Assembly (NCBI GenBank): GCA_008508345.1
Contig: QNGE01000426.1
Coordinates: 33,051 to 97,050 of the forward strand
Length of the DNA stretch: 64,000 nt
Reading direction: 5' to 3'
Origin: Paragonimus westermani
Taxonomy: Eukaryota; Platyhelminthes; Trematoda; Plagiorchiida; Troglotrematidae
Shown here: piece after piece, positions 51,171-60,867 of the stretch
How the letters are laid out: each line of letters starts with the position of its first letter
Position numbering within the stretch: position 1 is the first letter of the stretch
The notes under the pieces: model-generated
Databases searched by the model: none
Told to the model about the DNA's origin: nothing
Seen by the model: only the letters and a program-made list of their open reading frames with translations
Program-made: the position numbers and the translations under genes

Positions 51171-51595
51171 ATGGACACATCTTCCACGCGGATGGGCCAG
51201 GTCCCTGAATTCAAAAACAAAACTGAGCGGACGCGCGCACTATAGATTTTCCCTTTAGTTCACAAACAGATGCTTTTGTGACGCTGCAAGCAACGAAGTT
51301 TCACGAATGCACTACGTGCCTTCGCTGTCCTTGGGGACACATTGTCACCAATGTTACAGGTTGACAAGGTGGCACTGCCACGGTGGTCGACAGTCTCTGT
51401 CGGCCTGTCTGCTGTAACAAAATATGGTGGATGCCAACCTTATCATGTAACGGTGCTTCATGTTTTAAAGATGCAAAGTACATGCCACACAGACCAGCCA
51501 TACAATTTAGTCGACTTAACAGTTTGCGTGTTGTTTTAATACAGAATTAGAGCAATGTCGCCCACGTACCCAATGCCAATCAGCTGATTACCAGG
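51171..51595. other. No recognisable gene
   Basis: Unassigned. It may be degraded 5' sequence of the LINE that follows. Confidence 0.4.
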
Positions 51596-52752
51596 TCCCA
51601 GCTCCAGCTGGTCCACTCCGTTTGGGAGCACGTGGCGATGCCGCAAGACTTCAAGGACGCCCTTATCGTACCCTTGTTTAAAGGCAAGGGTAGCAAGCAG
51701 TGCGCCGACAGCTACCGGGGTATCAGTCTTCTGAGCTGTGCAGACAAGGTATTTGCTAGAATCCTCCTTAACCGACTAAATGCGAACGTTTTGGAGGTGA
51801 ATGTCCCCGAGGAGCAGTGTGGGTTCCAGGCGAGTCCGGGTACGATCGACCAGTTGTTCGCTACTCGACAGCTCCAGGAGAAGTGCCGGAAACGGAACCA
51901 GCCCCTGAATGCCCTGTTCGTGGTCTTCACCAAGGCCTTCGGTTCCGTGAGCCGTGAGGTGGTGTGGACGGTGCTTGTCACATTTGGATGTCCAGGTATG
52001 TTCGTCAGTATGATTAGATTGTTGCATGCGGACATGAAAGCGAAGGTGCAATCGTGTGGATCGACGTCTGATAATTTTGACATTGTCAGTGGCGTGGAGC
52101 AGGGCTGTGTTCTAGCCCCAGCCCTATTTAGTTTATATGTCTGCCATGGTAACAGTTGCTTTTCAGGGCTCTGGAGAGGCTGGTGTTGAGGTAGAGTACC
52201 AGACGGACGGATACCTATTAAAGACCCGACGTTTCGGCGCCCCAACCTGTCTGCAGACCTCAACGATACGCCTGCGTCTGTTCGCAGATGACAGTGCATT
52301 GCTAGCACACAGTGAAGAGGATCTGAAACGTCTGGTTAAAGCCTTCGCTCCGGCAGCATCGAAGTTTGGATTGGAAATCAACACAGGTAAGACGTTTCCC
52401 TTCTTCCGGTGGAGGTGCTGCTTGTGTACCTCCACCCAAAGTTCGCATCGCTGGAGACACTGTGAATGGCTGCGGGGATTTTTGCTACTTGGGTAGCAAC
52501 TTGTTGACAGATTTGTCCGTGGACCGCGAGCTGAGAGCGCATGTGGCGAGGGATAGTGCTGCTTTCGGACGTCTTGAGAGGCGTGTCTGCAAGAACCATA
52601 GCCTGAAGATGGCCACCAAGCTGTGTGTCTACCGCCCATTGGTGCTGCCCATACTGCTGTACGGCAGTGAGACGTGGACATTGTATCAGCGGAACGGGGG
52701 CTATCTCAGCCGCTTCCACGTGCAGTGTGCAGGTAAGTCTTTCACGTTGTAA
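51596..52752 (+). pseudogene. LINE reverse transcriptase with frameshifts
   Basis: Frame 1 (to about 52,135) shows PQDFKDALIVPLFKGKGSK, SYRGISLLSCADKVFARILL, EEQCGFQASPGTIDQLF and, in the first catalytic block, FVVFTKAFGSV, where DFTKAFD is expected, so the catalytic Asp residues are lost. GVEQGCVLAPALFSL follows. Frame 2 (about 52,140-52,400) has LRLFADDSALLAHSEEDL with an intact FADD box and SKFGLEINTGKT. Frame 3 (to 52,752) has LGSNLLTDLSVDRELRAHV and YGSETWTLYQRNG, then FHVQC. These blocks belong to the LINE group with FHxRCLR and a terminal C2H2 finger, common in flatworms. The copy is dead. Confidence 0.86.
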
Positions 52753-53004
52753 CATTGATTTTAGATGTTGGGAAGATTTGGCGTTGAACCGGACGGCCTG
52801 GAGGATACGGTTCGGGCGGGCGTGCAGAAGTTCAAGGAGCACTTATTGCGCGGTCGCGAGCGGAAGCGTGCGGTAAGCACAGGAACCATCGGTCGCGGTG
52901 ACGTGACTATATGGCGTTGCGATGTGTGCGGCCGCGAATGCGCTAGTCGTTTGGGGTTAGTAGGTCACCAACGTAATCATAGTACACCGTCCGCGAAGAG
53001 ATAA
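52731..53004 (+). pseudogene. LINE C-terminal fragment with C2H2 zinc finger (copy 2)
   Basis: One frame reads CNIDFRCWEDLALNRTAWR and, after a frameshift near 52,800, TVRAGVQKFKEHLLRGRERK followed by CDVCGRECASRLGLVGHQRN(H), a C-x2-C-x12-H-x3-H finger. It ends with STPSAKR and a stop. It is homologous to 27,786-28,085. The downstream 3' region holds a short frame (53,391-53,582) that is also open in copy 1. Confidence 0.72.
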
Positions 53005-53600
53005 CGAGTACGTTAGGCTCAGGCAAGTCATATAAGCATATCCATTCTACTCCTGCTAGTGACTGCATCGGCCAACAACCTGGTCATTGACAATTAATCC
53101 GCTCTTTTTTTCAGAAACTTGAGTGTCTGTGGTCTTCTACCCATTCTTTTCTTCGGCCTTGTTGTTGGTGTATTGTATGATGAATGGTCTGCCTGGCTTT
53201 TCATAGTTCAATGAGAAATTTGCTTTTCATCCCTATCTTCTTTGGGATGCACTAACCTGCACTCATATACTGCAATGCTTCCTGTGTTACACTTCAAAAA
53301 TCTTTCTTCCCAGTGCAGATCTCGTCATTGCAGCCTCTCTCTGTTTAGTTTCCGAGAGATAAGAGTTTCCTTTCCTTATTAGCCAATCAAGTGGCTAACC
53401 AGCATTGGCCGACTGGACAGAAAGGCCCCACTGGCACACCTCCCAGTCTTATTCCTTTGGGTTTACACTGGATATGTGGTATGTTGGTGGAACTGCAATT
53501 GGTGCAGCGCAAGCCAATTGCAGTGATGGATGAGCGCAGGCGTCCTTTGGTTTCGGTCACTGTGACAGGCCAATCTGAATAGGATGCCGCCAACCATCAT

Positions 53601-54435
53601 CCATCACGCAGTTGAACGGAAAGTGATAGACAGGATACCCTCACCAAACGTTACTTGAAGCAGAGGATGCACGGAATGGCCGACCACTCTTCATTCAGAG
53701 TGGGCATACAAGTTCAGTAGGTTGACGTACTTCATTGGGACTCCCTTATGACGGAGGCAGCCTCAAAGGGAGTTGGGTACTACGTCAAAAGCAGTTCTCA
53801 GCTCCAAAATGCCGTAACCGTTGGCTGACAAAGACGGTGGCGATGCTCTCCTGTTTATGAGAAAGGGAAGATATGATCGATAGATCTACAAGGCGGGGAA
53901 CTTGCCTGTTCTCGTACGTGGTTCTTTGTGTTTCAGAAGCCATCGCATTATGAAGCCAATGATCATCTTGGACACGGTGAAGACAAGGCTGAAACGAATG
54001 TCGTCACATGACGCTCGGGCACTCATACTGAAGATGTGAGTGATCGTCGATATGTGCCAATTCACGAGGAATTTTTCAAGTCTCTGGCACGGAACGAAAG
54101 TTCAAATTTACTTTAGTCAACATCTCAGCATATTTGAAAGGAGCTGAAGAACAGTGGAACCTAATACTTTATTAAGGTTCAATAAGTTGAATTCTGACGG
54201 GAGACCGCCGATAATACAACCACTCTTAATCATCCACACCTGAAGGAACTGCTTCAAACTAGCTAAACAGTTATTCAGAATGGTCAATCAACTTGTTAAG
54301 TTGCCATAAGAAACTGCAAAAATTCGTGATCTACCTTGTTTACATACAGTCTGACTAACATCTTGTCGACGGTCAACGCAACCACGGGCCGAATAAGAGT
54401 TCTCAACCATTCTTTCGTACAAATGTCTTTTCATC
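53601..54435. other. No recognisable gene
   Basis: Nothing seen. If the minus-strand exon at 54,436 is real, its 3' UTR lies here; no clear AATAAA was located on that strand. Confidence 0.4.
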
Positions 54436-54843
54436 TCAAGCAAGCTTCACGATCCTTACGCAGTTTGTAGGTTTGCATTCCAGTTCACGTCGGTATTTAT
54501 CATACTCAGTCACTGCACGTGGATCCACGCTCTGTCGAATCGGTAGGAAATCGTACATTCCGCGCCAGGGGTGATCCCCTCTGTAAAACCTGTTGCACAG
54601 AGCGGCGTTCATGCGACGGATGACTCTTTTCGGCTGAAAGGCGTAACCCAACGCGTAAGGTCGGTAGGACGTGCATAACTGTGACAGCCGATCGCCACCG
54701 TAAGTACTTTGTACGCGGATGCCAAACACATAATCCATCCGTTTCTGTTCTGGAGTAAGACGACCAGACTGTGCGTTTATACCGACAGAAAGCGCAATGA
54801 TCCTTGGATAATTGGCTTGTTCCAGAGGAACAATGAGAGCACC
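54436..54843 (-). CDS. Candidate terminal coding exon, unrecognised protein
   Basis: On the minus strand a 135-codon frame begins exactly after an acceptor-like CCTTTAG (an in-frame TAG precedes it) and ends at a TGA. The composition looks protein-like: GALIVPLEQANYPRIIALSV, GRLTPEQKRMDYVFGIRV, then an aromatic and basic region (SYRPYALGYAFQPKRVIRR, NRFYRGDHPWRGMYDFLP) and a short charged tail. The start after an acceptor, phase 0, and the regular hydrophobic pattern favour a real last exon over the two overlapping open frames in other phases. I do not recognise a family, and no signal peptide or membrane segment is visible. It lies downstream of DLST on the same strand but is not part of it. 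The pyrimidine tract is weak, which keeps confidence moderate. Confidence 0.42.
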   Translation of the reverse strand, partial: GALIVPLEQANYPRIIALSVGINAQSGRLTPEQKRMDYVFGIRVQSTYGGDRLSQLCTSYRPYALGYAFQPKRVIRRMNAALCNRFYRGDHPWRGMYDFLPIRQSVDPRAVTEYDKYRRELECKPTNCVRIVKLA

Positions 54844-55157
54844 CTAAAGGCGTCCCAAATAACACATCTACTATTGTCCGTAGAGGAAGATGAGACAAAC
54901 CAGCAAGGTGTTTCTGGTTTGTGTAGACAGACTTTGACCGATGTGCCAAATCTAACGGCAAATAAGCGACCATTCACCGGAACCAAAATAAACAAGCTTC
55001 GTTGTCTTGAAATTCAGAGCGAGCTCCTCTGGTCTGAGCGAGATTCAGCTTCATCGTCGCCGGAGAACATGGAAAAGAATCGCCGACCTACAACGTTGTC
55101 CAAGGGCATATTAAAATGAACAACGAAGCTAAGATCGTACATACGCGTTTCGGAGAT
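54844..55157. other. Possible intron of the minus-strand candidate gene
   Basis: Plus-strand open frame 54,709-55,119 overlaps and is probably a shadow of the minus-strand exon. No other signal. Confidence 0.3.
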
Positions 55158-55381
55158 TCAGTTCCATACTAAAGGATCGCTCGCTTGCTGACCTGTTGTT
55201 CGAAATGTGCGAACGTTGAATGTGACAATATCTGCCAGTTGTATTGGCTTGAGGAAATGGAAATTAGAGACAGTAAAGAAAGTCAGTGAATTACTTTGTC
55301 GGAGCGACCATGCTTCGTACACGATTTGAGGGACTCCATCCAGAGAATCTGGCACAATGGCTTGATCTGCACGACTAGCGA
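55158..55381 (-). CDS. Candidate internal exon, unrecognised
   Basis: After a GTGCAG acceptor-like site near 55,360 the minus strand reads AIVPDSLDGVPQIVYEAWSL and then SNFHFLKPIQLADIVTFNVR, and stops at 55,158. A donor-like ACAG|GTCAGC lies about 30 bases before the stop. The alternating beta-like pattern with FLKP-x5-D vaguely recalls a hotdog-fold thioesterase strand pair, but that is speculation. The next minus frame upstream (55,634-55,395; RKLRLPLNAHTALSG, LRFGLIPHYQGSQ) could be the preceding exon, although the phases I can construct do not join cleanly. Confidence 0.25.
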
Positions 55382-55394
55382 ATACAAGGTTTTC

Positions 55395-55634
55395 TTAGGA
55401 GACAATATGTGGAGCCAATAACTCAAAAACCTGACTTCCTTGATAGTGAGGAATTAGCCCAAAACGCAATGCAGAAGAATGACGTCTGATCAGATTGCCG
55501 CTGAGTGCAGTATGCGCATTTAGTGGTAACCTAAGTTTACGAAAATTAGCATGCTTCTCAACTGCAGTGAAGAACACACCGGTAATCAAGACCAGCCGTT
55601 GAGCAGCCACAGCACTTTCTACCTGAGTGTGCAT
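55395..55634 (-). CDS. Possible upstream exon, unrecognised
   Basis: Open minus-strand frame of 79 codons starting at an ATG, reading FFTAVEKHANFRKLRLPL and LRFGLIPHYQGSQVFELL. A weak donor-like CAG|GTTTTT lies near its end. It is listed only because it lines up with two further open minus-strand segments at 55,158-55,381 and 54,436-54,843. It has no recognised domain and could be chance. Confidence 0.18.
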   Translation of the reverse strand: MHTQVESAVAAQRLVLITGVFFTAVEKHANFRKLRLPLNAHTALSGNLIRRHSSALRFGLIPHYQGSQVFELLAPHIVS

Positions 55635-55664
55635 TTTCTAAATTCCTTCGTCCTTATGTGGAAA

Positions 55665-55850
55665 ACAACAGCGCTGCAGCTATAAAACCAGGCCTGCTGT
55701 ATGCCCATAGGATTGTGTCACACCACATAAGCATTTGAACGCAACCAGTGGTGCGACAGAACTAACTAGCTATCCGCTTTTGACTTGCCTAACACGGTTC
55801 TATCCGAAGAGGTCAAAACCTCAGTCTGCAGCATTTTGAACAAGCTAGTA
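55665..55850 (+). repeat. LTR-like dispersed repeat, copy 2
   Basis: It starts near AGCGCTGCAGCTATAAAACC and contains CTGCTGTATGCCCATAGGAT, identical to a block in 63,721-64,000 read in reverse. CAGTGGTGCGACA and a weaker TTGCCTAACACGGTT follow. It probably belongs to the same family as 4,136-4,395. Confidence 0.65.
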
Positions 55851-56845
55851 ACTGGTTCAATAAACATTTTGCACCTCTACACAACAAGTCGCTCGTTGCC
55901 ATGCTATATACCAAGAAATCGGACAGGGCCGAACTGCTTAGGCATAACAACAATGAAAATACCTGGGTGTGAACCGATAACCGTGTTATCGATGGGCCGC
56001 GTAGTCAGTACACAGCCTAGCAGTTAACTGTGTAATGGTCACCTTAGAAAACTAATTCCAGACTTTACTCTGTGTGAGTGTAAATATACACATAGATGGG
56101 AATCATTCGTATCACGCATGAGAAGATTACACCGGAAACTAAATATGTACGCATTCAGTCTAGTAGCGAAATTGTATTTGGACAACATGGTGTCCACTTA
56201 CGAAAACTGGCGCCATTGTTTTCAACTTTCGCACCGCAAAGCGTTAGCTGTAACATTAAATATTTGTTCAATTGTGTTAGATGTCTATACGTAGCAGCAA
56301 CAGTCAGTCACGGGGATTCGAAACCGTAACCAATGAAAATGACCTCACAACAACGAAAAAACAGATCGAGGGGCAAATAAAACATCAGTTTAGTCATCAC
56401 AACCTTTATCGCCTACGGAATCTAGCCAAATATTTGGAACAGAGTTGGAACAATAAAAAGGACCGTGCCGTGGTGTAAGCAACAACAATGTCAGTTGTGA
56501 CAATTAGGAAAAACCAAACATCGTGATGTAGATGAACGGCGCAGTGTCGACAATGTCAGTCGTAACAAGCGACAGAATGAAAAGTGAACGAGGATGAAAT
56601 CACGGAAAGGACCAGATAGAAGGGAGCATTACTCCCACAAAGCATTACAGAGTAGTCTGTCTTGAAAACAGCGTGCACATCCCACCCGGCTAACAAGAAG
56701 ATCACGAGTTAAGGTAGAAGGAAAGGCATGAACTATGGTGCAGTGTGTGAAAGCTAGCTAGCATGATGGAAAATTAGTAACATTCCTGCTTTCGTCAGAA
56801 GGTGACAAATACTGACACCAGGGAAAAAACAGAAGACTAGGAGGA
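55851..56845. other. DLST 3' flank; no other gene
   Basis: It should include the DLST 3' UTR, transcribed leftward. I see no clear AATAAA on the minus strand near the stop codon. Short frames only. Confidence 0.4.
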
Positions 56846-58004
56846 TCAGAGTTGCAAGAAGAATGTGCGTGGATCTTCGACAAACTCTTTAACTTTGCGC
56901 AGAAATGTGACCGCTTCACGTCCGTCAATCAAGCGGTGGTCGTAGGTCAGCGCTGCGTACATCATTGGTCGAATTACAACTTGTTTATTCCGTGCAACGG
57001 GACGGTCGAAAACACCGTACAGACCAAGGATTGCAGACTGAGGTGGATTGATTATGGGAGTTCCAAACAATGAGCCGTAAATTCCTCCATTGCTAATGGT
57101 AAAAGTACCTCCATCCATATCCTCGACCGCAAGTTTTCCATCTCTGGCTCGGTTTCCCAGTTCGACTATCTCGCGTTCGATATCAAAATAATTCATGCTG
57201 TCAACGTTGCGTATCACAGGGACAACTAGGCCCTTCGGAGTAGCCACGGCAATGCTAATGTCAACATAATCTCGATAGATGATATCTCCTCCATCAATCA
57301 CAGCATTAACAGCCGGCTGATCTTTCAAAGCAACAGCAGATGCTTTGGCAAAGGTTGACATGATGCCCAATTTGACTCCGTGCCGCTTTTGAAAAACTTC
57401 CTTGTAAGTCTGGCGCAGTTCAATGAGATTAGACATGTCGATCTCGTTAAAAGTAGTTAGCATGGCACATGTGTTTTGGGCATCCTTTAGACGCTGTGCT
57501 ATACGTAGACGCATTCGGCTCATCTTTATCCGCTGTTCCGCGCGCTGTCCAACTAACGGGGCGAAAGAAGCGGGCGAAGAAACCGGATGAGATTCTGATG
57601 GTGCCTTAGAAGCCGGTGGAGAAGGCGCGCTAGCAGCGGGTGCAGCAGGAGGTTGGGCGGTGGCGGCGGGCGGTGCAGGCTTCGGAGCTTCAGCAGCTTT
57701 CATAGAAGACTCTACAGTTGGAGCAGCTCCTTCTTCTATCTTGAATATTTCCTGACCAGGTACTACCTTGCCACCATCATCGACTAGCAATTCTTTCACC
57801 GTGCCCGAACAAGGCGCAGGAACAGGAACACTAGTTTTGTCAGTTTCGATTTCGGCGATAACTTCGTCTTCTTTCACCAGATCTCCAACAGCTTTTTTCC
57901 ACACAATGTCACCTTCGCTCACGGATTCCGCAAAAGGAGGTACGGAAACTATTCGAATTGCCCACGAAGGATGAAACACACGAAACTGCCGGCACGGGAA
58001 GCAT
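56846..58004 (-). CDS. DLST: Dihydrolipoyllysine-residue succinyltransferase (2-oxoglutarate dehydrogenase E2), last coding exon
   Basis: This exon encodes 385 residues, nearly the whole mature E2 subunit that transfers succinyl groups from E1-bound intermediate to CoA in the mitochondrial matrix (TCA cycle). From the 5' side: a short presequence-like part ([17 protein letters not shown]); one lipoyl domain with the lipoylated Lys in EIETDKTS; an Ala/Pro-rich linker of about 60 residues; and the catalytic domain ([19 protein letters not shown] to TFFLQL). The active-site motif DHRLIDG has the His and Asp in place, and [19 protein letters not shown] is characteristic. There is no peripheral-subunit-binding domain, as usual for animal DLST. 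The exon starts in phase 2 after a strong acceptor, so start codon and most of the targeting peptide lie upstream (beyond 58,010) and were not found. Frame intact; likely functional. Confidence 0.97.
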
Positions 58005-58045
58005 CTGCAGATGAAAATAACAGAAAAAAATACGAAAAAATACAA
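58005..58045 (-). promoter_or_regulatory. Splice acceptor and pyrimidine tract before the DLST exon
   Basis: On the minus strand a T-rich run (TTTTTTTCTGTTATTTTCAT) ends in CTGCAG directly before the first coding base at 58,004. It shows that the open frame continuing upstream to 58,060 is intronic and sets the exon start. Confidence 0.9.
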
Positions 58046-58242
58046 CGGCAACGGTAACAATAAGTTAAGTAAAATACACTCGTAACAGGTTTGGTGTAGT
58101 TGCAGAGTAAAGTATCATGGGGTTTATATACATATATATATATATATACATCAAAAAAGGGGGGCACACACTGAGTATCGAACGATTTACTGGGGCGTTT
58201 CAAATCCACACTAGGATCCGTTATCAAACAAATACGCGATTC

Positions 58243-58440
58243 CATGCCTCCGGTGTGACCAACAGTACATGGGGGAGACAGGCAAACAGCTGCGCACACG
58301 CAGGCATGAATACAAATTAGCGATGCGACAGGCCGACCCTAGATCACAACTGTGGCACCACGGCGCGGACACAGGTCACGAGGTCAAAATAGACTGCAAA
58401 AGTAGTCGCGCGGGCGAAAATGAAAGGGGAAAGGTTTGTT
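58243..58440 (+). pseudogene. PLE GIY-YIG endonuclease fragment
   Basis: The frame reads CDQQYMGETGKQLRTRRHEY and then KLAMRQADPRSQLWHHGADT with GHEVKIDCKSSRAG. This matches the second half of PLE GIY-YIG domains (YxGETGxxLxxRxxEH...DTGH): the YIG-equivalent Tyr-Met-Gly, the catalytic Arg and a Glu are present. The first half (GIY and Cys ligands) and the RT are missing. It is a different PLE lineage from the one at 26.4 kb, whose motif is YIGRTTRRLSDR. Remnant only. Confidence 0.78.
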
Positions 58441-58560
58441 GTAAGATATCCGCACCGAATTTAGTACGAATGAAGTTGAACAGTTTGGGCGTCGTGTTTG
58501 ACATGTTATTGATAAACAGATTGGGAATAACACAACGTTACGAGCAAGTTGTAATACTCT

Positions 58561-58592
58561 ACGTTTCAACCACCTCGGGTGGCCTTCCTCAG
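58561..58592 (-). ncRNA. Hammerhead-like motif next to the PLE fragment
   Basis: On the minus strand CTGAGGA (CUGANGA) is followed by AG, a six-pair helix GCCACC/GGTGGT with loop CGA, then T and GAAACGT. This fits a hammerhead core with helix II and resembles motifs reported in PLE termini. Helices I and III cannot be drawn convincingly, so activity is uncertain. Confidence 0.45.
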
Positions 58593-58823
58593 GAGTGTTG
58601 TAATCGAAAGGTTTGTACTGGAAGATCTCTATTCGCGGAATTCGTTCAATCGACATGCTGACATAGACAGCGACTACGAGAAACGAGCGAAGACAGACCG
58701 ACAGACGGGCACAGTGAGCGGCAGAACAATCTCATTCCGACAAATTTTTGTTTGGTAAAAGATCCTAGTGTGGATTTGAAACGTCACAATAAATCGTTCA
58801 CTATTCAGTGTGTGCCACCTTCT

Positions 58824-58826
<3 letters not shown>

Positions 58827-58876
<50 letters not shown>
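58827..58876. repeat. (AT)25 microsatellite
   Basis: Fifty bases of uninterrupted AT dinucleotide repeat at the outer edge of the right arm. A shorter TA run sits at the matching outer edge of the left arm (about 58,130-58,150). Confidence 0.97.
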
Positions 58877-58879
<3 letters not shown>

Positions 58880-59764
58880 ATGCCCTTCCTGTTGGTGGGT
58901 CAAATATCTACAACTGATAAACAACACCAGCGTTCAAAGATCAATAAGAAGTAACTACTAGTAGTCGTAGCTGTACGATAAATGCGAGTTAAAATTAGGG
59001 GAAGAAGAACACTGCAAACACGTCAACTCGTATAAGTGTACTTATAAACACAAAAAGTCCCACTGAGCCCTGGTGCAGTAGCGTGGGGCAAAATAATTAG
59101 TTAAAAAGACCAATTCACACTCCACAAGCAACAGAATTCCCGACTCGATCAGCAAGCACAGTTCGAAGGATGCGATGACCGCAGCCTCAAGAAAGTAGGA
59201 CAAAGTTGATTAGATGGCAGTGCACTCGTCTAAACTACAAAACAGGTTACCGTCGATATTGGTGCCCCAAGCGGGCTTGACAGAATGCGGCCTGAGACAC
59301 AACAGTACCTGCCTTCAATCACATACAGTTATTCATTCACAACGACTACCAGTTTGCCCAGAAGGTATTGTGGCGAAAGCCGCTGCTCATCGTAAGGCAT
59401 TACAAAGTAGAGATACCCAGTGCAAATGAGAACATCTCTATGTATCTCTTGAATGCGTGTGATAGTCAGTCAGAGTGAAAAGAGATGCTAATTACGAATC
59501 ACACCCTTGTACATTCCTGATATCCACAACGAATTACAGGCTTCAGTTCGTCAGAGTGATTACAACCTTTGCATCTGTAAAATGCTGCTACAAGGCCAGA
59601 GGGGGTCGGAAAATTTAGAACTCCGCTCTCCTTCACTTTTCAAGGAAAGTCAAGAAAGATCGACAACAGAACAAATACATTCAGACGAGTGGAGAAATTG
59701 TCTCGTTAGTGGTGCCCATCAACAGTACCCCATGGTTACAAAAAGAGGGCACAGAGTATGCGCG
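58877..59764. other. No recognisable gene
   Basis: The upstream DLST exon(s) could lie here or beyond the window, but no short exon with a mitochondrial targeting sequence and donor site could be singled out on the minus strand. Confidence 0.35.
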
Positions 59765-59992
59765 TCATCTGCGACACACGTGACTCCTTTCAATCTGTCA
59801 AGTGCCTGGATTAAACAACTTTGGCCAATTTCGTTGGACATCTTCAGCCCGAAACGCAAACGCAACCAACCAAAACATCCAAAGGGGATTCCGAATGTAG
59901 TAAAGTAATTGGACTGCTCGTCTAGTTCTAATCGCCAAAAAAGCCGAAGATAGGTCTATCTTTGTAAAAAATCAGGTTTGACTCAGTTAAGT
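59765..59992 (-). mobile_element. Antisense fragment of a Gypsy reverse transcriptase
   Basis: Its reverse complement aligns with 61,110-61,340 of the Gypsy element over about 225 bases, with shared blocks GAGTCAAACCTGATTTTT, AGATAGACCTATCTTCGGCT and TTGCGTTTGCGTTTCGG. In antisense it encodes GVTCVADD, keeping the catalytic ADD that is AED in the sense copy, so it came from a different copy of the family. The plus-strand frame 59,507-59,908 is therefore not a gene. Confidence 0.85.
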
Positions 59993-60079
59993 TTTTGAAA
60001 GAAATCGGCAGGCCGGGGGAACGATAGATCAAAATGTAACCGTTTTGAACAAACCTTCAAAATTACGCAATTTCCGCAC

Positions 60080-60366
60080 GTGCTTAGGATAGACTCTCAT
60101 CCAATACAGAATAGTCGTTGGCATTCAGAATCCAGTTACAACGAAGAGATTACTGAACCGTTGACTTTAGCACAGTGCATCGATATCTGCAGTAGCGAAG
60201 AAGCAACGGAACAAAGAATGGCGTCTTTAAATGCAGACCGCGGCCTGATGTTGAACGCCAGACACAAACGATGAGCGAATCATGGTTTCGTGTCAGTTTT
60301 TGGGGGGCAGACATCTTCGTCAGGAAGTGTCCAGCTCACGGAAAGACGTGCGTAAAGTAAGGAAAA
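60080..60366 (+). pseudogene. Gypsy Gag C-terminal part and zinc knuckle
   Basis: LTLAQCIDICSSEEATEQRM matches the LTLxxCIDICRSSEATxxQ block near the Gag C terminus. After a stop and frameshifts come CQFF, GGRHLRQE, CPAHGKTCVK and KMKHFARQ, the degraded CCHC-type knuckle that would bind element RNA. At least one knuckle Cys is lost to a stop codon. Confidence 0.7.
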
Positions 60367-60720
60367 ATGAAACATTTCGCCAGACAACGCAGATGGCCTA
60401 CGATCAGTCTGATCGACGAAGATGATAATGGGGTGATAAACCAGCTCAACGGATCACGCAGACAGAAAGGAATCTATGTAGGATTGATCAAGGATGATAC
60501 AAGGAGATGTCGGCTAGACTCCAGCGCATCAGTTAATGTCCTATCATCAGGCTGCATCAAGGGGGCCAACATGTATGAATCAAATGCACAGCTGAAAATG
60601 TGCAATGGTGCGGCGACAAGCGTTGACAGGGTTGCAACAGTGCCTGTCACGAATCCCAATAATGGGCAGATTTACATGCTTGATTTTGTGTGGCTGATCG
60701 GGACTCAACGCCCATTTTAG
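60367..60720 (+). pseudogene. Gypsy aspartic protease region
   Basis: A 117-codon frame. It opens with the knuckle tail MKHFARQRR and contains CRLDSSASVNVLS, the active-site loop in place of LDTGAxxNV: the catalytic Asp is kept but Thr-Gly is replaced by Ser-Ser. VPVTNPNNGQIYMLDFVW is the following beta-strand region. After the stop another frame continues ILGVDAIQLMGFIAV (LLGxxAxQxM), the usual end of the protease. It would process Gag-Pol; probably inactive. Confidence 0.72.
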
Positions 60721-60867
60721 GTGTTGATGCCATTCAGTTAATGGGTTTCATCGCTGTTAACCACGATGAATTTATGTATAAACTAGTCGATTCCGATGTT
60801 CCTGACCAGTATTCATGTTTTTGACTTGACTCTCGGTCACATAACAGGCACCGTTAGTTGATCTGTC

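Larger units (their letters stand above)
51596..53600 (+). mobile_element. Broken LINE: RT, C-terminal zinc finger and 3' UTR
   Basis: The RT domain spans three frames, followed by an abrupt join at about 52,731 to the C-terminal unit shared with 27,784-28,662 and about 590 bases of 3' non-coding DNA. The endonuclease is absent, so the copy is 5'-truncated. An internal block normally lying between the FHxRCLR segment and the WEDLALDR segment is missing. The 3' end is set by the end of similarity to the other copy. Confidence 0.88.
58118..58876. mobile_element. Inverted-repeat unit bounded by (TA)n, containing PLE sequence
   Basis: Outer arms at about 58,135-58,225 (inverted) and 58,757-58,876 share GATCCTAGTGTGGATTTGAA, TAAATCGTTC and TCAGTGTGTGCC and end outward in TA microsatellite. 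Between them are a GIY-YIG fragment and a hammerhead-like motif. It lies in the intron or 5' region upstream of the DLST coding exon. It could be a PLE copy with inverted terminal regions inserted in TA repeats. Confidence 0.65.

Noticed and set aside
57949..58060. Upstream extension of the DLST open frame as the true start
   Set aside because: The added residues ([13 protein letters not shown]) are the translated pyrimidine tract of a splice acceptor ending in CTGCAG.
59507..59908. 133-codon plus-strand frame as a gene
   Set aside because: Much of it lies on the antisense copy of a Gypsy RT segment.
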